DNA of 64,000 nucleotides, taken from Dendrocalamus latiflorus (taxonomy: Eukaryota > Streptophyta > Magnoliopsida > Poales > Poaceae). Shown piece by piece: positions 40,859 through 52,538 of this stretch. Numbering within the stretch: the stretch's first letter is position 1; each line of letters starts with the position of its first letter. Location of the stretch: contig CM029671.1 of NCBI GenBank assembly GCA_017311315.1, positions 17,234,565-17,298,564 of the forward strand, given 5' to 3'. Under the pieces are notes generated by a model. It was not told the origin of the DNA, searched no databases, and worked only from the letters and a program-made list of their open reading frames with translations. The position numbers and the translations under genes were made by a program.

Positions 40859-41336
40859 GCCGATGGGGATGTTCAGATCCGGTATGCCCTTTTTCTAAAG
40901 GTGTCATACTTGTGCCAGGTCTCAACTGGCTCCCCTTCTCATTCTGGGGGTCTTCAGTGATCGGCTGTGATAAATCCTGCTTATCCTTTTTCGCCAGGCG
41001 TCCCCGGTTACTAAGGATTCGAGGAACCGGAGTTCTCGTCCTAATTTTTTTTCTGAGGCCTCTGGACGAGATTAGGGATACCTTCTGCTTTCTTTGATAT
41101 TTCAACCCTCTCCGGTGCAGTGCGTGCAGGCACATGCGACTTAGTCACGCTCTTCAAATCACTAAAGTGATCAGGCAGTTGATTTGCTAATGCTTGCAAA
41201 TCTATTGTCTTCTAGACTTCTCTTGTCTTCTGGACTTCTCTATTCGTTTCACTAGTGCGCGGGTCATCTGCATGGATTACCGTGGCTTGCCACGTAATTT
41301 CTCGACATTCTTCATCAAAGGGTTGATTTCCTCCCC

Positions 41337-41765
41337 CTAATGTTGGAAAATTTTCGGTGCTGACCCTTGCGCTAGTTGCATAGGTGAATGGATGTTGTAG
41401 GCCGAAGGTCTAAGGTTGATGAGATTCGCTGCATGAAGGACTGCGTGTCCCCAACATGTAGCTGGCAAATTACTTTTATGCAAGAGGGGTTGGGCAATAA
41501 ATTTAATTCTTTTGATTAAAGTCTCTGCCAAACCGTTCTGGGTATGGACATGCAGTACCAAATGCTCAACTGCAATTCTCATCGCCATGCAATAATCATC
41601 AGATGCCTTTGAAGTAAATTCTCCGGTATTGTCCATTCGGATGGACTTGATATGATGATCTGGAAACACATTTCTGATGCGAATGATCTGCGAGATCAAT
41701 TTTTCAAAGGCGAGGTTCCTTGTGGACAACAAAACCCACATATGACAACTTCGAGGAAGCATCAA
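41337..41765 (-). pseudogene. Copia integrase core fragment
   Basis: Retains the second catalytic Asp region (IRMDNTGEFTS), the HTQNGLAETLIKRI stretch that supplies the catalytic Glu, and ATCWGHAVLHAANLINLRPS. The HHCC region lies in the next piece upstream. Stops separate the two. Confidence 0.85.
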
Positions 41766-41945
41766 TGAGCACCATAAAATTCTTAAATAACCCTAAGATG
41801 GGCTGAATGGGACCGCAAATGTCTCCCTGGATATGTTCCAGGAATGCAGGGACTTCATCCTTCACTTACAGAGTGGAGGGTCTAGTAATTAGTTTCCCGG
41901 TGGCACATGCAGGGCACACAAAATCTTCATGATTCGGGAAATTCT

Positions 41946-42311
41946 TCACATTAATATTATGCCCATGCGAGTTATTATGTTTCTCATCATCCTAAGACTT
42001 AGGTGGCCTAATCTGTCATGCCAGAGACAGAAGAGTTCAGAGCTTCTAAACACTGTCTTCAGAACAGTGTACGCCGCAGGCGCTTTAATGTTGGTATAAT
42101 ATGGCCCATTTTCTAGTGAAGGAAGTTTTTCTAGTACCTTTTTGCGCTTCGTAATGAGCAGGTATTCCTTACCGTACTCTTCTTTAGTCTCAACGTGGAA
42201 ACCATTGGCGCGAATATTCTTAAAACTTAGGAGAGTTCTAGTCGATTCTGGGTACAATAAGGCTTCTTGAATGACCAAAGTTGTGCCCATTTGTGGCTCT
42301 TCCTGAACCAT
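41946..42311 (-). pseudogene. Copia protease/GAG-pre-integrase region
   Basis: LWHDRLGHLSLRMM is the GAG-pre-integrase motif preceding the integrase zinc-binding site. The upstream part includes a protease-like tail. The frame ends in stops. Confidence 0.75.
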
Positions 42312-43026
42312 GCATCGCTTCCGGCGATTGTCGTAAGGCTGCCAGTGCTCTTACAAATCGACTAAAAATACTTAATCTCTCTTAAGATGGTATGCGTTGT
42401 GCTGCTGCTAGCTAAGCACACTTCCTTCATAGGGCGCTACACACGTTCTAATATAGGGTATTTTATTAGCATGCATGAGAAGGCAATCAACACATAGATA
42501 AAATACACCAATATCAGAACATTACATGCCATCATAAACTGAATAAATGAATGAATTCATCAAATATCATCCAACCATCACGAGAAAATAACAATTCTTA
42601 AGTACCATCCATGCAAATTCTAACATATTCTTCCACACAAAATAAATGACAATTAAAGTCGAAATGCATTCAGTGCACTAGACTTCTTCTGCTATTTTCT
42701 CGGGGTTGACATTCTCTTCAAGAGAAATCATGGCGTTAACTACTTCTAAGTTGAGAGGGATTACTGCTGTCGTGATGATTTCAACTTCCATCGGTGCAGG
42801 CAGTTACTCAGAATTCTCCCCCTCAGCCGATGCAGAGTGGGCTTCATACTGCCCTTTGCCATCCCGTTTTGGTTTGCTAGCCTTATTCTCACGTGGAGCA
42901 TCTGATTTGCCTTTCTGGGCTACGGTCTTACCCTTTCTTCCCCTTTTTCTCTATCAAGGGCTTTCGCACCTTGTTGCTCCCGTCGTTGGCTTCACGGCCA
43001 ATGGAGCTCCCAGATGGCTGAGTGAC

Positions 43027-43597
43027 TTAGTTCTTGCGGAGAACTTCGTCATGAGCCTCCGCAACCTGCATCATATCAATCAATTCGGCATATTCCTTAT
43101 AGCCGTCATGACGATAGTTGCGGGCGGATTGTACTGCATTGGGGTGGAAGGTGGATAGGGTTCTTTCAATCTTCTGCTCGTCTGTGATCTGCTTGTCACA
43201 GAGTTGAAGATTAGTACAAATCCTGTGCAAGGCAGAACTGTACTCCCCAACCGTCTTAAAGTTGGCAAAACCTCAGTCTGATCCACTCTCGCTCTGCTTG
43301 AGGAAGAATGGTGTACTTTAGCCTCTCAAACCGCTTCTGGAGTGCGGTCCAGAGTGCCAACGCGCTCTTCTCCGTCATATACTCATTCTTGAGAGTGAGG
43401 CAGAGGTGGTGCCTGAGAAAATGAAGTGCCTGATCATTCTCCTCAGGTTTGGGTTGAGCGCAATTCAGTCCGCCAATCCCAATAGCAGCGCGGAGCTTCC
43501 TGGCTCCAAGCACAGTCTCGACATCGGATGCCAACATCAGATAGTTTTGGCCATGCTGGGCCAGCTCCTCGAACTCCCAGTTCGTGATGGTAGTCAT
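43027..43597 (-). pseudogene. Copia gag fragment
   Basis: Starts MTTITNWEFEELAQHGQNYL and has the UBN2-type gag features SALALWTALQKRFERLK. It shifts frame near 43260 and continues at 43230-43027. The C-terminal zinc-knuckle region downstream is degenerate. Confidence 0.75.
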
Positions 43598-44229
43598 CTA
43601 AATGTGTATAAGTCTACTGCTGGTAGACATGCACGGAATAATTCACTGCGGGTAAATAAATGGTACAAAGATTCTCGTAATGTTCCAGCATTTTCTATAA
43701 TTTTACTGCTAATTTCAATGATTAAAAGCAATTTTCAGCAATTACAATTAACCAAAACAGTAAATAAATACAGAGAATAATAATGGCATAAATAAATAAA
43801 CTTCAAATGCAAAAATTGATGCAAAATTCGGATTTTCGAGGCCCTTTTATGCTAAAATATGAAATTTCAGCAATTTCTGCACTTTCTGGGGGTTTATGCG
43901 CAAAATTTCAGTTTAGAGAAAAATTCGCGCAATTTTCTGATTTACCGAGGGGTTTTCTGTAAAATTCTGGACCCGCTCGTAAATTTAGGGCTTATACGTA
44001 ATTTTCAGAATCACGAGGCCCTTTCTGCAAATTAGGACTTAAATCAAATAATTATGGGCCTTTCGGTAATATACAAGAATTCAGGGCCTTTTCATAAAAT
44101 AGCCATCCATATCCACCGGTCGGGCCCTTTCCCCAGTTTTTCTTGTAACCGGCCCATTTTAGCCCGCACCCCCAGCCCATAATTGCCCACACAGCCGGCA
44201 AACAAGGGGAGGGAGGGGATCTAGGGTTT

Positions 44230-44935
44230 CCCCTCCCCTCACATGCAAAAAACGGCGGCGGCAGGAGGTAAGGCGCGCCCGTGCGCGCGATTCGGGAGGC
44301 GGCTGGACGGGCGCGGTGGCGGGCCGCAGCGGCGGGTGCGGCTACTAGCCGGGGCGACGCATGCAGGCGACAGCGCCGGAGAAGCCGACAAGGTGGCGCA
44401 ACAGGGGCGGCGTCCGGGCGGAGAAACCAAGGCGACGGCGGCCGGTGCGCAAGCGCGTGCGTGCTACGGGCGACGCATGGGGAGGAGACGGCGGGCCCGG
44501 GGCTGCCTCGGCCCGTGCGGGGGCGGAACCGGCGGCCATGCGACCTTCGGGTGGCAGGCCTTCACGGCGGCTGCTGGCCAGGAGCGGCCGGCCGGTGCGG
44601 TTCAAGCGGTTGGGTGGCGCGGCGCGAGCAACCAAGCGGTGGTGCGGCGGCGCGGGGCGGCCCGACCGGGCGGCGGCCTGGCGCGAGCGGGCGACCGAGC
44701 CGGCAGCGAGGTGGCAGCGCCTTGTGGGGCGAGTGGCGGCCAGCGCGTTCGGGCGCCGGTGCGGAAGACGGAGCGGCTGCCACGCGTGCGGGCGAGGGGA
44801 CAGTCGGCGTTGTTCGGGAGGCGCGACGCGGGGTCAACCTCGGGGCGGCGGCGCTTGCGGGCGCCCCGGCCGGCTGCCGGCCGGCGGCCATCAGCGTGCA
44901 TGCGGGCACGACAGCGGGGGTTTTTTTCTTGTGTG
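44230..44935. other. GC-rich block in the copia leader
   Basis: About 700 bp of very GC-rich sequence, open in several frames on both strands, lies between the upstream LTR and gag. No protein family is recognisable. It could be a captured gene fragment or leader sequence. The multi-frame openness reflects composition, not coding. Confidence 0.45.
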
Positions 44936-45032
44936 ATGCCATGCATAACAGGAAGAACAGATGCGAAATCTCCATATAACTATCATGCAGGATCAACCAA
45001 ATTAATGCAAAATTTCGTTTTCCAATCTAGAT

Positions 45033-45227
45033 GCAATCAACATCTACCCCGTTTCACAATCTACCGATCGACATTGTGCCGGCGATTTCAGATCTGCTCG
45101 CGGTAGATTTAGGGCGGATTTGCATGGTTCTACAGCGCAATCAACATCTACCCCGTTTCACAATCTACCGATCGGCATTGTGCCGGCGACTTCAAGTCTG
45201 CTCGCGGTAGATTAGGGCGGATTTGCA
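45033..45227. repeat. 91-bp tandem duplication near the copia primer-binding region
   Basis: Both copies start GCAATCAACATCTACCCCGT and end with GGTAGATT..AGGGCGGATTTGCA. They differ at a few positions. This part of the leader lies just inside the upstream LTR. Confidence 0.85.
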
Positions 45228-45344
45228 CCGTAGAATTTCAATCTAGAACGCGAAAAGAAAATACAGATTCAAAAGCGATCTAGAAAATTCAATCTGTGCT
45301 TCGATGATTACCTCGTTCACCGGAGCGAAGTCGTGCTGATAACG

Positions 45345-45588
45345 TGTTGAGGAACCGACGCTGGAGACCAGTCCGAGCGATTCCTCTGCTTAGAATAAGA
45401 ACAAATCAATCACAGAATCACAGAATAATAGATTGAACACAGAGAGGTAGAGAGAACTTCTGGTCTTTCTTTATTGCTTTAGATTGCATCGGGGTACATA
45501 ATGAGGGGGGTCTAGGTCCCTATTTATAGTCTACGGTGGGGGTGCCCAATTAGATCTGGACTCTAGATAGAGTCCAGGTTTCCTAACA
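45345..45588 (-). repeat. Upstream (5') LTR of the copia element, 244 bp
   Basis: Directly adjoined on the minus strand by TTATCAGCACGA, a common primer-binding sequence of plant copia elements. The AAAAA duplication follows at 45589-45593. Confidence 0.9.
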
Positions 45589-45944
45589 AAAAAAGAAGCA
45601 AACCTTCTTATGCTTTGCTAGCTAGCTTCTTTGTCATAACTCGTAACAAGTAGTTTTGATACACCAGCCGATTGATTTCTTCAAAAGATATTATCCAGAT
45701 TTCTTTCTATTAGACAAACGGGTTAAAACAAGTACTCAGTTTTTACCTAGAGACCTCCATTTACGTGTATTTCAAGCCTCCACACTTTAGGCTTCATGGC
45801 ATCCCCGAACCTTCATCTGTTTACCATTTAGTTTTGTATTATTAGCAACTTATTAGTTGACTTGCCGTGTGTTGCTACCAATATATTTTTTTAAAAAAAA
45901 TCATGTTCCTTGTTCTAAAACAACAAAATAAAATCATCACCGCA

Positions 45945-47400
45945 CACTACTACAAAAAGGTTAATACTGAACGTCTCATCACAGACGGTTGACCAAAACC
46001 GTCAGTATTAAATACAATTATAAATGGTTTTAGTTTAGAGATTGTCTGTGTTACAGACAACACTAAAAACCATATGTGAAGAGGCAATATCATAGATAGT
46101 TCATGTTAAACACTGTCTATGAAGTATCACAGAAGGTTCTTAACAAAAATTATATGTGATATTACTACATATCACAGATGATTTTTTCTTAAAACTGTCT
46201 GTGATAATTTCACGTATTAAATGCAGACCCAACCCTCATAGACCTATCTTAAATTTCAGATCTGTTCTCACAAACTGCTACTTTGGGGAGGTGGGGCTTT
46301 GAGGCCATTTGGTGAAAGGAGACTGCGGATTTGAGAAGAGCGATTGTAAATCCATTTGTTCTTGACTATCGATCTAATGGTCAGTAATTTATTCCTAATA
46401 GCATTATATTGTAGATCTAGCTCGGTAAAGGGAGAATTGAAGATGGTTTAGAAAACGTATATCGACCAGCACAAGGACGTGCTTTAGCAACAGAGTCGGG
46501 AGTGGCCAGATGTTTGGATCATGAGACAACACAACAGTTGGTTCAACCAATGGTTGAAGAAGCGACTCACTAGGAGCTCGTCAAGTGATATACTGACATG
46601 GTTGGCAAACGAGCCAGCATTTATAGTTATGACATGACAAGAATATGAATTTGCATTTATGTATATGAGAATGTGTCATATATATGTGAATTTGCATATA
46701 TATATATATACTATTTAATAAGTTTGAGTTGGTGGTTGGTGCATTCTCCTTCCTCCCTTCTCAACTGTCCGATCTGAATACTGAAATCTTGACCATCTAT
46801 CTAACATCCCTCTCCCTCTCTCTCATATCTAACTACCACTCATCTCCATTTCCACCAGCAGTTACCATCTCCCACCTCCTCTTCTACCCAGCCTCTCACC
46901 TCCCTCCCCTCCTGCTTGGATTGTATAATTTTTTATATGCTATATCTTTCTTGGTGATGCAAATCTGTGAAATTTATATACTTAGAAATTGATGAAAATT
47001 AACTCGTCATCATTTGAATTATGCCCCTGATTTCTCTTGCCTTTTGACAATTGACCTGCACTAGCTGAATGCCCATGTGTTGTTACGGATTTAAAAACTT
47101 TTAGAATATGTTTGTATGTATATTTTAAAAATTTTTACCACCCGTGAGTTTCTTTTAAAAATCTGTAGCATTTAGAAGTGATTCACAAACGGTTCTACTT
47201 TAGAATCGTGTGTGATATGTATTTATCATAGACGGTTTTAAAGCAAAACCGTTTGTGATGTTTATTTATCGCAGACAACTCCAAATTAGAACTGCTTGTG
47301 ATGTGTATTTATCACAGACGATTCTAAATTCGAACCGCTTGTGATGTGTATTATCACGGTCAATTATAATTTAGAACCGTCTACAATATCCAACCTATTT
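45945..47400 (+). mobile_element. Partial CACTA element
   Basis: The left end CACTACTACAAAAAGG is followed by subterminal ATCACAGACGGTT repeats (45960-46210). Similar inverted repeats return at 47160-47390. A remnant of the CACTA open frame downstream of TNP2 (NSWFNQWLKKR, then LTWLANEPAFIVM) lies at about 46510-46640. No matching CACTA right terminus was found, so the copy is truncated or the end is eroded. Confidence 0.65.
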
Positions 47401-48367
47401 ATTTGGACTATAGGGTTTGCCCACGCTACCATACACTCAGACGCTTAATATTCTCAACTCTCCCGAGCCCGCTGCCTCCTCCCCGAGCACGAGCCATCGT
47501 TGTAAGTTTAAACTCCATTAAATTGGTTTAGTTCATAATAACAAATGACAAATACAATTGTTTTTGGTGATAATAACAAATGCAATTGTGAAGACTAACT
47601 TGTTCACTAACTATAATATTACCTAGTCTCATTTGGATGTGAATAATGACAAATGCAGATATGAGACTAACTTGTTTGTTAATTATGATACTGCTTAGTC
47701 TCATTTGGATGAAAATGGGAAAATCATGGAGGTATATATTCGACATTATATTCTTATATCTTGTTGTATTCCTCAGATTCAAATTATATATTGACCTCCA
47801 CCAAAAGTCTAAGATAAATATGTGAATATGTTTTTAATCACACATTGTTGCATGCACACATTAAAGGGGAGCTCACTCTATATTTTGTGGTTTCATTAGT
47901 ATTGATCTATGTTTCTTTTTTAACATATATTAAGGATCTTTACTTTGAAACGTATCTCTTGTGTATATAAAGTTTGTGTAGTTGATATATACTCATGATT
48001 GATTTAAGCTCAATCATTTGCAATTGGGTTGTCATCCAGTTTCTCCATTATATTTTAATGGTTGGAAGATTAATGACAATCGGATGTGTAAGCTTTGTTA
48101 GAAATTAATCTCAAAAGATAAACACTCACATTCAAATGAATTAATTGCTTTGAAAGCTTATCCTAGAGTATACAATTCTTGTATACGTATTGTATACTCA
48201 CAAATCATTTTCTATCTCATTATTTGTTAAGATTGTCATGAATTACTTAAAAGGAAAGATTGTGAAATCTAGTACTTCTATTATGAGTTAATGGTGAAGT
48301 TTTAGTAATTAATGTCAATTAATTTGTGAACTAACATTTTTCATGAGTTGGACAAATATGTTAGGTT
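47401..48367. other. AT-rich spacer with a duplicated 75-bp segment
   Basis: No gene. GACTAACTTGTT...TAGTCTCATTTGGATG occurs twice at 47598-47713. The remainder looks like retroelement-derived AT-rich DNA that continues across the CACTA insertion at 52539. Confidence 0.45.
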
Positions 48368-48840
48368 CACTACAAGAATCCTGTTAATCCATGATGGAAA
48401 ATTTCTGTCACGGATCACCAAAAAACCGTCACCAAGCAGCATCTGTGATGGTTTCAGATATCATCATGGATTGAGCGTCATGGATTAACCTGCGTGACGG
48501 TTTGTCGAAAACCATCACGGATTAACGGAATTGGTGACGGTCTTAAACCATCACGGTAGAGCCCGAGGCCTAGTTAGCCCAGGCCAAGCCCGTTTCCTGT
48601 GACGAAAAATAACTGTCATGGATGAATTGCCACATCATCATGGATGCTTACGTGGATAATGATGTGGACACTACCTCAGCCCATTTATTAACAGGCCAAA
48701 ATCAAAGATGGGCCATTTTTTGGCCCAATTTCAGCCATTTTGGCAGCTCTTTTTCAGCCATTTTGGCAGCCCAATTTCAGCCATTTTGCAGCACAATTTC
48801 GTCACCAATTTTTAGCGCACTTTTCAGCCCACTACTACAG

Positions 48841-48946
48841 CACATACAACCCATATACACAGCCCATTTTCGCACATACAGCCCATATACACAGCCCATT
48901 TTCGCACATACAGCCCATATACACAGCCCATTTTCGCACATACAGC
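48841..48946. repeat. 32-bp tandem repeat, 3.3 copies
   Basis: The unit is CACATACAGCCCATATACAC + AGCCCATTTTCG. Copies start at 48841, 48873 and 48905 and are almost identical. Confidence 0.92.
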
Positions 48947-49139
48947 AACTGTAGCAGCACATCAAATAAAAAATCTTATGTTTCCATCCAACATCATATC
49001 ACATGAATTTTCATCCAATATCAGATCACATAAGTTTTCATCCAACATCAGTTAACAAAGTTTCATCAAACATCCCATCAACATTGCAGTTTACCATGGC
49101 ACAAGCCAACAACAAATAGAGATTCCAAAAAATGCATAC

Positions 49140-49330
49140 AACTCCAGCAGCTTAATGCATGCAGCTGCAGCGGCAAAATGCATGCATGCAAGAGCAGTAG
49201 CAGCAGCAAAATGCATGCAGCAGCAGCAAAATGCAAGCAGCAGCAGCAAAAGATATACCACCATGTATAGCTTAACTTGGTCGAAATTGACTTGACACAA
49301 GTTAGCAGCAGCAAAATGCATGAAGTTAGT
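49140..49330. repeat. AGCAGCAGCAAAATGCA repeats
   Basis: At least five variants of AGCAGCAGCAAAATGCATGC lie in the 3' flank of the TNPA-like gene. Confidence 0.7.
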
Positions 49331-49357
49331 AGCAAAAGATATAGCACCATGCATGTC

Positions 49358-49922
49358 TTAACTTGGTCGAACTTGACTGAGCAAAAGATCAAGTTTTGCT
49401 TCCATCTCAGATTGAGTCCTCTTCATCTCCTCTCGGTCCATAATCCTTGCCTGCTCAGATTCTTGCACTTTCTTTGACAAATCAACCACCTGTACACGAA
49501 GCTCAGCATTGGCCCTTTTCTCTGCTTCCAGTTCTGCCTCAGTGTTCTGCTCACTGGATCTAGGCCGGGCATTCTGGAACCCCACATTCTGCAAGAACTG
49601 ATTCTTCTTGGTGTTCTCAGCAAGCACATCACCAACAACCTGAGTCGCAGACTTGAGTTCTTCACCTTCTGTTGTTGTAGACATCCTGTTTTCCATTTGA
49701 GTCTAGCAAGCAAGTAGCAAACATGGTTGATGTGAGAGAATTAAAAATAAGCATTACAAAGAGCAAAGTCTGAAAGTTACTTACAATAGCCTCCTGTACA
49801 GCAGGGGCATAGCATTTTTTTCTTGCTGTAGTGGCACTCCTTGAACAAATCAAATGCATTAGGTTCTTCATCATTGTATTTGTCTCCCTGAAAACAACAT
49901 TTATATGCATCAGGTCCAGCAT
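49358..49922 (-). pseudogene. TNPA-like protein, C-terminal part
   Basis: TNPA binds the subterminal repeats of CACTA elements. The minus-strand piece 49696-49358 has a charged coiled-coil (AELEAEKRANAELRVQVVDL, then MKRTQSEMEAKLDLLL) typical of the plant Ptta/En/Spm transposase C-terminus. An upstream exon-like piece at 49870-49780 has CSRSATTARKKCYAP. The N-terminal DNA-binding region is not visible, so the gene is truncated. Confidence 0.6.
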
Positions 49923-50202
49923 GAATCATGGTTTACAAAAATCAGGACAGAATCAGGCATACACATATAGAGAATTAGGCATACACATATAGGATAGCTA
50001 CTGTTCAACTAAAAAGAAAATAAGTAGCAGCAACTGATGTTGAACTAAATTAAGTCCAGCATGATATATTTGATGTTGAGTTACAGCAGCTGATGTTCAA
50101 CTAAATTAGGTCCAGCATGATATATTTGATTATTTGTGCAGCAAATGTTGAGTTACAGCAGCTACTGTTGAACTGAAAAGAATCCTAAGTAGCAGCAGCT
50201 CA

Positions 50203-51243
50203 CTACATCAACACAGCAATAATTTCTAGTCCACAACACTTGATAGCTGCAAAAATTTGAAGAAAGACCATGCATCCTTTGCAAAAATCTGGATATTCAC
50301 GGTCGAAATCTTGCCATGCCTCACCATCAGCTGGGTGGCTCATATTCTTCTCAATGGGCTGCCGCTTTAACTTGTGCCATTGTGCCGCTTCTGATGCTTC
50401 TTTGGTCGAAAACATCCTCTTTAGCCTAGGTGCCAATGGAAAATGCCGCAACACTTTTTGTGGAATCTTCTTTCTTTCTGCGTCTTTCCATCTCGAGAGA
50501 CCACAAACCGGGCAATTGTCATGCTTGGCATATTCCTTTCTGAACAGCACACAATTATTGTAGCACACATGTATTGATTCATATCCAAGACCTAGTTCCT
50601 TTAGAAGACTCTTTGCTTCATCATATGATTTTGGGAGTGTATTAAATTCTGGGAAAGCTTCAGCCAATAGTTTCATGTGTGCAGAAAAAGCAGAATTGCT
50701 GATCCTATATAATGACTTCATATGAAGAAGCCTTACCACAAATGAGAACCTTGAAAATTTGGTGCAGCTGGGATAAAGTTGACGCTTTGCCTCTCTCATG
50801 ACAATTTTCAAAAATGACTCTTTATCACGAGGTTCTTCAGCACCAACTTGATTTTCTACATCCGGTCTTGCTTGTGCCACTGCAGTCTGTAGGTCTCCTA
50901 AAATTCCTTCCAAACGATCGCCATAGTTGTCATCCTCTGTCACACCTACCCCATGTGTGGAACCATCATCATTATCATGCATATCAATAGGATGCTCAAT
51001 AACATTGACATCTAAGCTTTCTCCATGATGAATCCACCGAGTATAAGTAGTTTCCATGCCATTCATCAGTATGTGCTTCTTCACAATAGCCTGTCTTAGG
51101 TGCTTCTGATTAAGGCATCTGCTACAGGGGCATAGAATTTCAACATTCTCATTGAATTTCCCTTGAATGAAACTCATAAATTCTTTGACACCATCAATGT
51201 ATTCAGGGGAAAATAGTCTGCTATGCACCCAACTTCTATCCAT
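50203..51243 (-). pseudogene. TNP2/TNPD-type CACTA transposase, N-terminal part (346 codons)
   Basis: Begins MDRSWVHSRLFSPEYIDGVK, the transposase-associated domain (about residues 1-75, with CPCSRCLNQ). The start of the transposase domain follows at about 185-290 (FNTLPKSYDEAKSLLKELGL, then the CPVCGLSRW zinc site). The frame ends at about 346, whereas full TNP2 proteins exceed 700 residues and carry the DDE core further on. The product would be catalytically dead. Could it act as a repressor? That is speculative. Confidence 0.85.
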
Positions 51244-51530
51244 CTAATCAAACATTGCAGATAAACCACAATGAGCAAACTGCACCAATTCAAACGCTAC
51301 ATCCAACAAAATCAACAAAAAAAATAGAAGAGATATACCTTGGCTGTCGGCAGGTGTTCAGGTGAGGCAGATGGGGATCTCCTCGGGCAGGAGGCAGGTG
51401 CTCAGCGATTGACGATTTCAGGCGTGCTCGAGGCTGTAGGAGTCCGCTCAACAGTTGGATCTGTCACCAGGTGGACGCATGGCCGTACTCGGCATCTCTC
51501 ATTGGTGCGGCAATGGAGGGCGGCGGTGCT

Positions 51531-51650
51531 GCAGGATGGCGTTGGAGGGCGGCTTTGCTGGGCGGCGTTGGACGGCGTTGGAGGGCGGCTACAGGATGGC
51601 GTTGGAGGGCGGCTACAGGATGGCGTTGGAGGGCGGCTTTGCTGGACGGC
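51531..51650. repeat. 27-bp GC-rich tandem repeat
   Basis: GGATGGCGTTGGAGGGCGGC + TACA units repeat three to four times with TTTGCTGG variants. They read MALEGGYR in one plus frame, but no protein family is indicated. Located in the transposase 5' region of the CACTA element. Confidence 0.8.
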
Positions 51651-51820
51651 GCGACAATGGTGGGCAGCGGCAACGCGGCTCCTGCCTAACCTCGCCGTCG
51701 GTGGCGGTGTTCAAGACTCGAAGTGTTTCCCTGTGTTCGAAGCGAGGAGGTGGATTCAGGAAACATACTCGTGCATATACAGAACAAAAGAAATAAAGAA
51801 TACTACTCGTACAAAACTGA

Positions 51821-51895
51821 ATGACTAGCTCAGTGGTAAGTCTGGTTGTTTTCAACCTGCAGGTGCTGGGTTCGATCTCCAGTTGGCGCAACTTG
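51821..51895 (+). other. tRNA-like sequence with A and B boxes
   Basis: Has TAGCTCAGTGGTAAGTC (A-box region) and a clean T-arm (CTGGG stem, TTCGATC loop, TCCAG). The acceptor stem does not pair and the anticodon arm is irregular, so it is a tRNA-derived relic, not a functional tRNA. Confidence 0.5.
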
Positions 51896-52044
51896 TTTTT
51901 TAATTTATTTACCATTTAAACATTTGTGCTGACAGATGGGCCAACGTGGACCAGTAAGTAGCTACGGCACACGCACACACCAGTCGCAAAAAACACGAGC
52001 AGAAAATAAATAAAAGTACTCAATAGCACATTTAGTCACATAGA

Positions 52045-52118
52045 ACCAATAGCTCAGTGGTAAGACATTTTGTTGGTCTGCACCAGGTGCTGGATTCAAA
52101 TCCCGTGTGCTGCAGAAT
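52045..52118 (+). other. Second tRNA-like sequence
   Basis: Has AATAGCTCAGTGGTAAGAC and GGATTCAAATCCC, in the same orientation and about 225 bp from the first copy. The arms are degenerate. Confidence 0.45.
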
Positions 52119-52538
52119 TTTTTTGTTCCAAAGCATTTTTTTCCCTTCTGCACAATATATGCGTTCTCAAGCATTTTTTTCCCTTCCGCACCATATATAT
52201 GCAGAATATTTTTAGTTTTACCATATGTACCATATACATGCAACAAAGTAATAAAATTATTTGGTTCAAATAATTTAACAAATCGGCTTTTGGGTTTGAT
52301 TCTTTTTGCAATCATGATAGCGGGCCTATTGTTTTGGGCTAACTAGAGTATGACGAATTTAAAATCATACACCGTGACGGTCCGGATAAAACCGTCACGA
52401 GTTAGCGGGCCGGGAATATCCACTGGTGCACATCCATGACGGAAAAAAAATTATCGTCACGGATTGCGTCTGTCAGTGACAGTCTCTAGATCCGTCACCG
52501 AGAATCCGTCATGGATTAACAAGTTTCTTGTAGTGGTT

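Larger units (their letters stand above)
38498..45588 (-). mobile_element. Decayed Ty1/copia LTR retrotransposon (7.1 kb)
   Basis: LTRs at 38498-38743 and 45345-45588 (TGTTGAGGAA...CCTAACA) lie between 5-bp AAAAA duplications. Coding order on the minus strand is gag, GAG-pre-integrase, integrase, reverse transcriptase, RNase H, which is the copia order. A purine tract (AAGGGGGAG on the minus strand) abuts the downstream LTR. The coding region is broken by several stops and frameshifts, so the copy cannot be autonomous. A 1.7-kb leader with a GC-rich insert separates the upstream LTR from gag. Confidence 0.93.
48368..52535 (-). mobile_element. CACTA (En/Spm) element, internally deleted, 4.2 kb
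   Basis: The termini CACTACAAGAATCCTGTTAA (left) and, complemented, CACTACAAGAAACTTGTTAA (right) are bounded by a 3-bp GTT duplication (48365-48367, 52536-52538). Subterminal inverted GTGACGGTT/AACCGTCAC repeats fill 48390-48570 and 52370-52520. The minus strand encodes the N-terminal part of a TNP2-type transposase and a TNPA-like C-terminus, with the catalytic middle lost. It also holds a 27-bp and a 32-bp minisatellite and two tRNA-like sequences. Confidence 0.93.

Noticed and set aside
44243..45106. 287- and 232-codon open frames on plus
   Set aside because: They lie in the very GC-rich leader of the minus-strand copia element, several frames on both strands are open at once, and the translation is Arg/Gly/Ala low complexity.
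48841..48946. CRISPR-like regular repeat
   Set aside because: Units are directly tandem without spacers, inside a plant CACTA element; it is a minisatellite.
49078..49392. Cys/Leu-rich minus-strand frames
   Set aside because: Antisense translation of the AGCAGCAGCAAAATGCA repeats.
51340..51828. 162-codon open frame on plus
   Set aside because: It spans the 27-bp GC-rich minisatellite and CACTA flank, with no family resemblance and antisense frames also open.
51821..51895. Functional tRNA gene
   Set aside because: The acceptor stem does not pair and the anticodon arm is irregular; kept only as tRNA-like.
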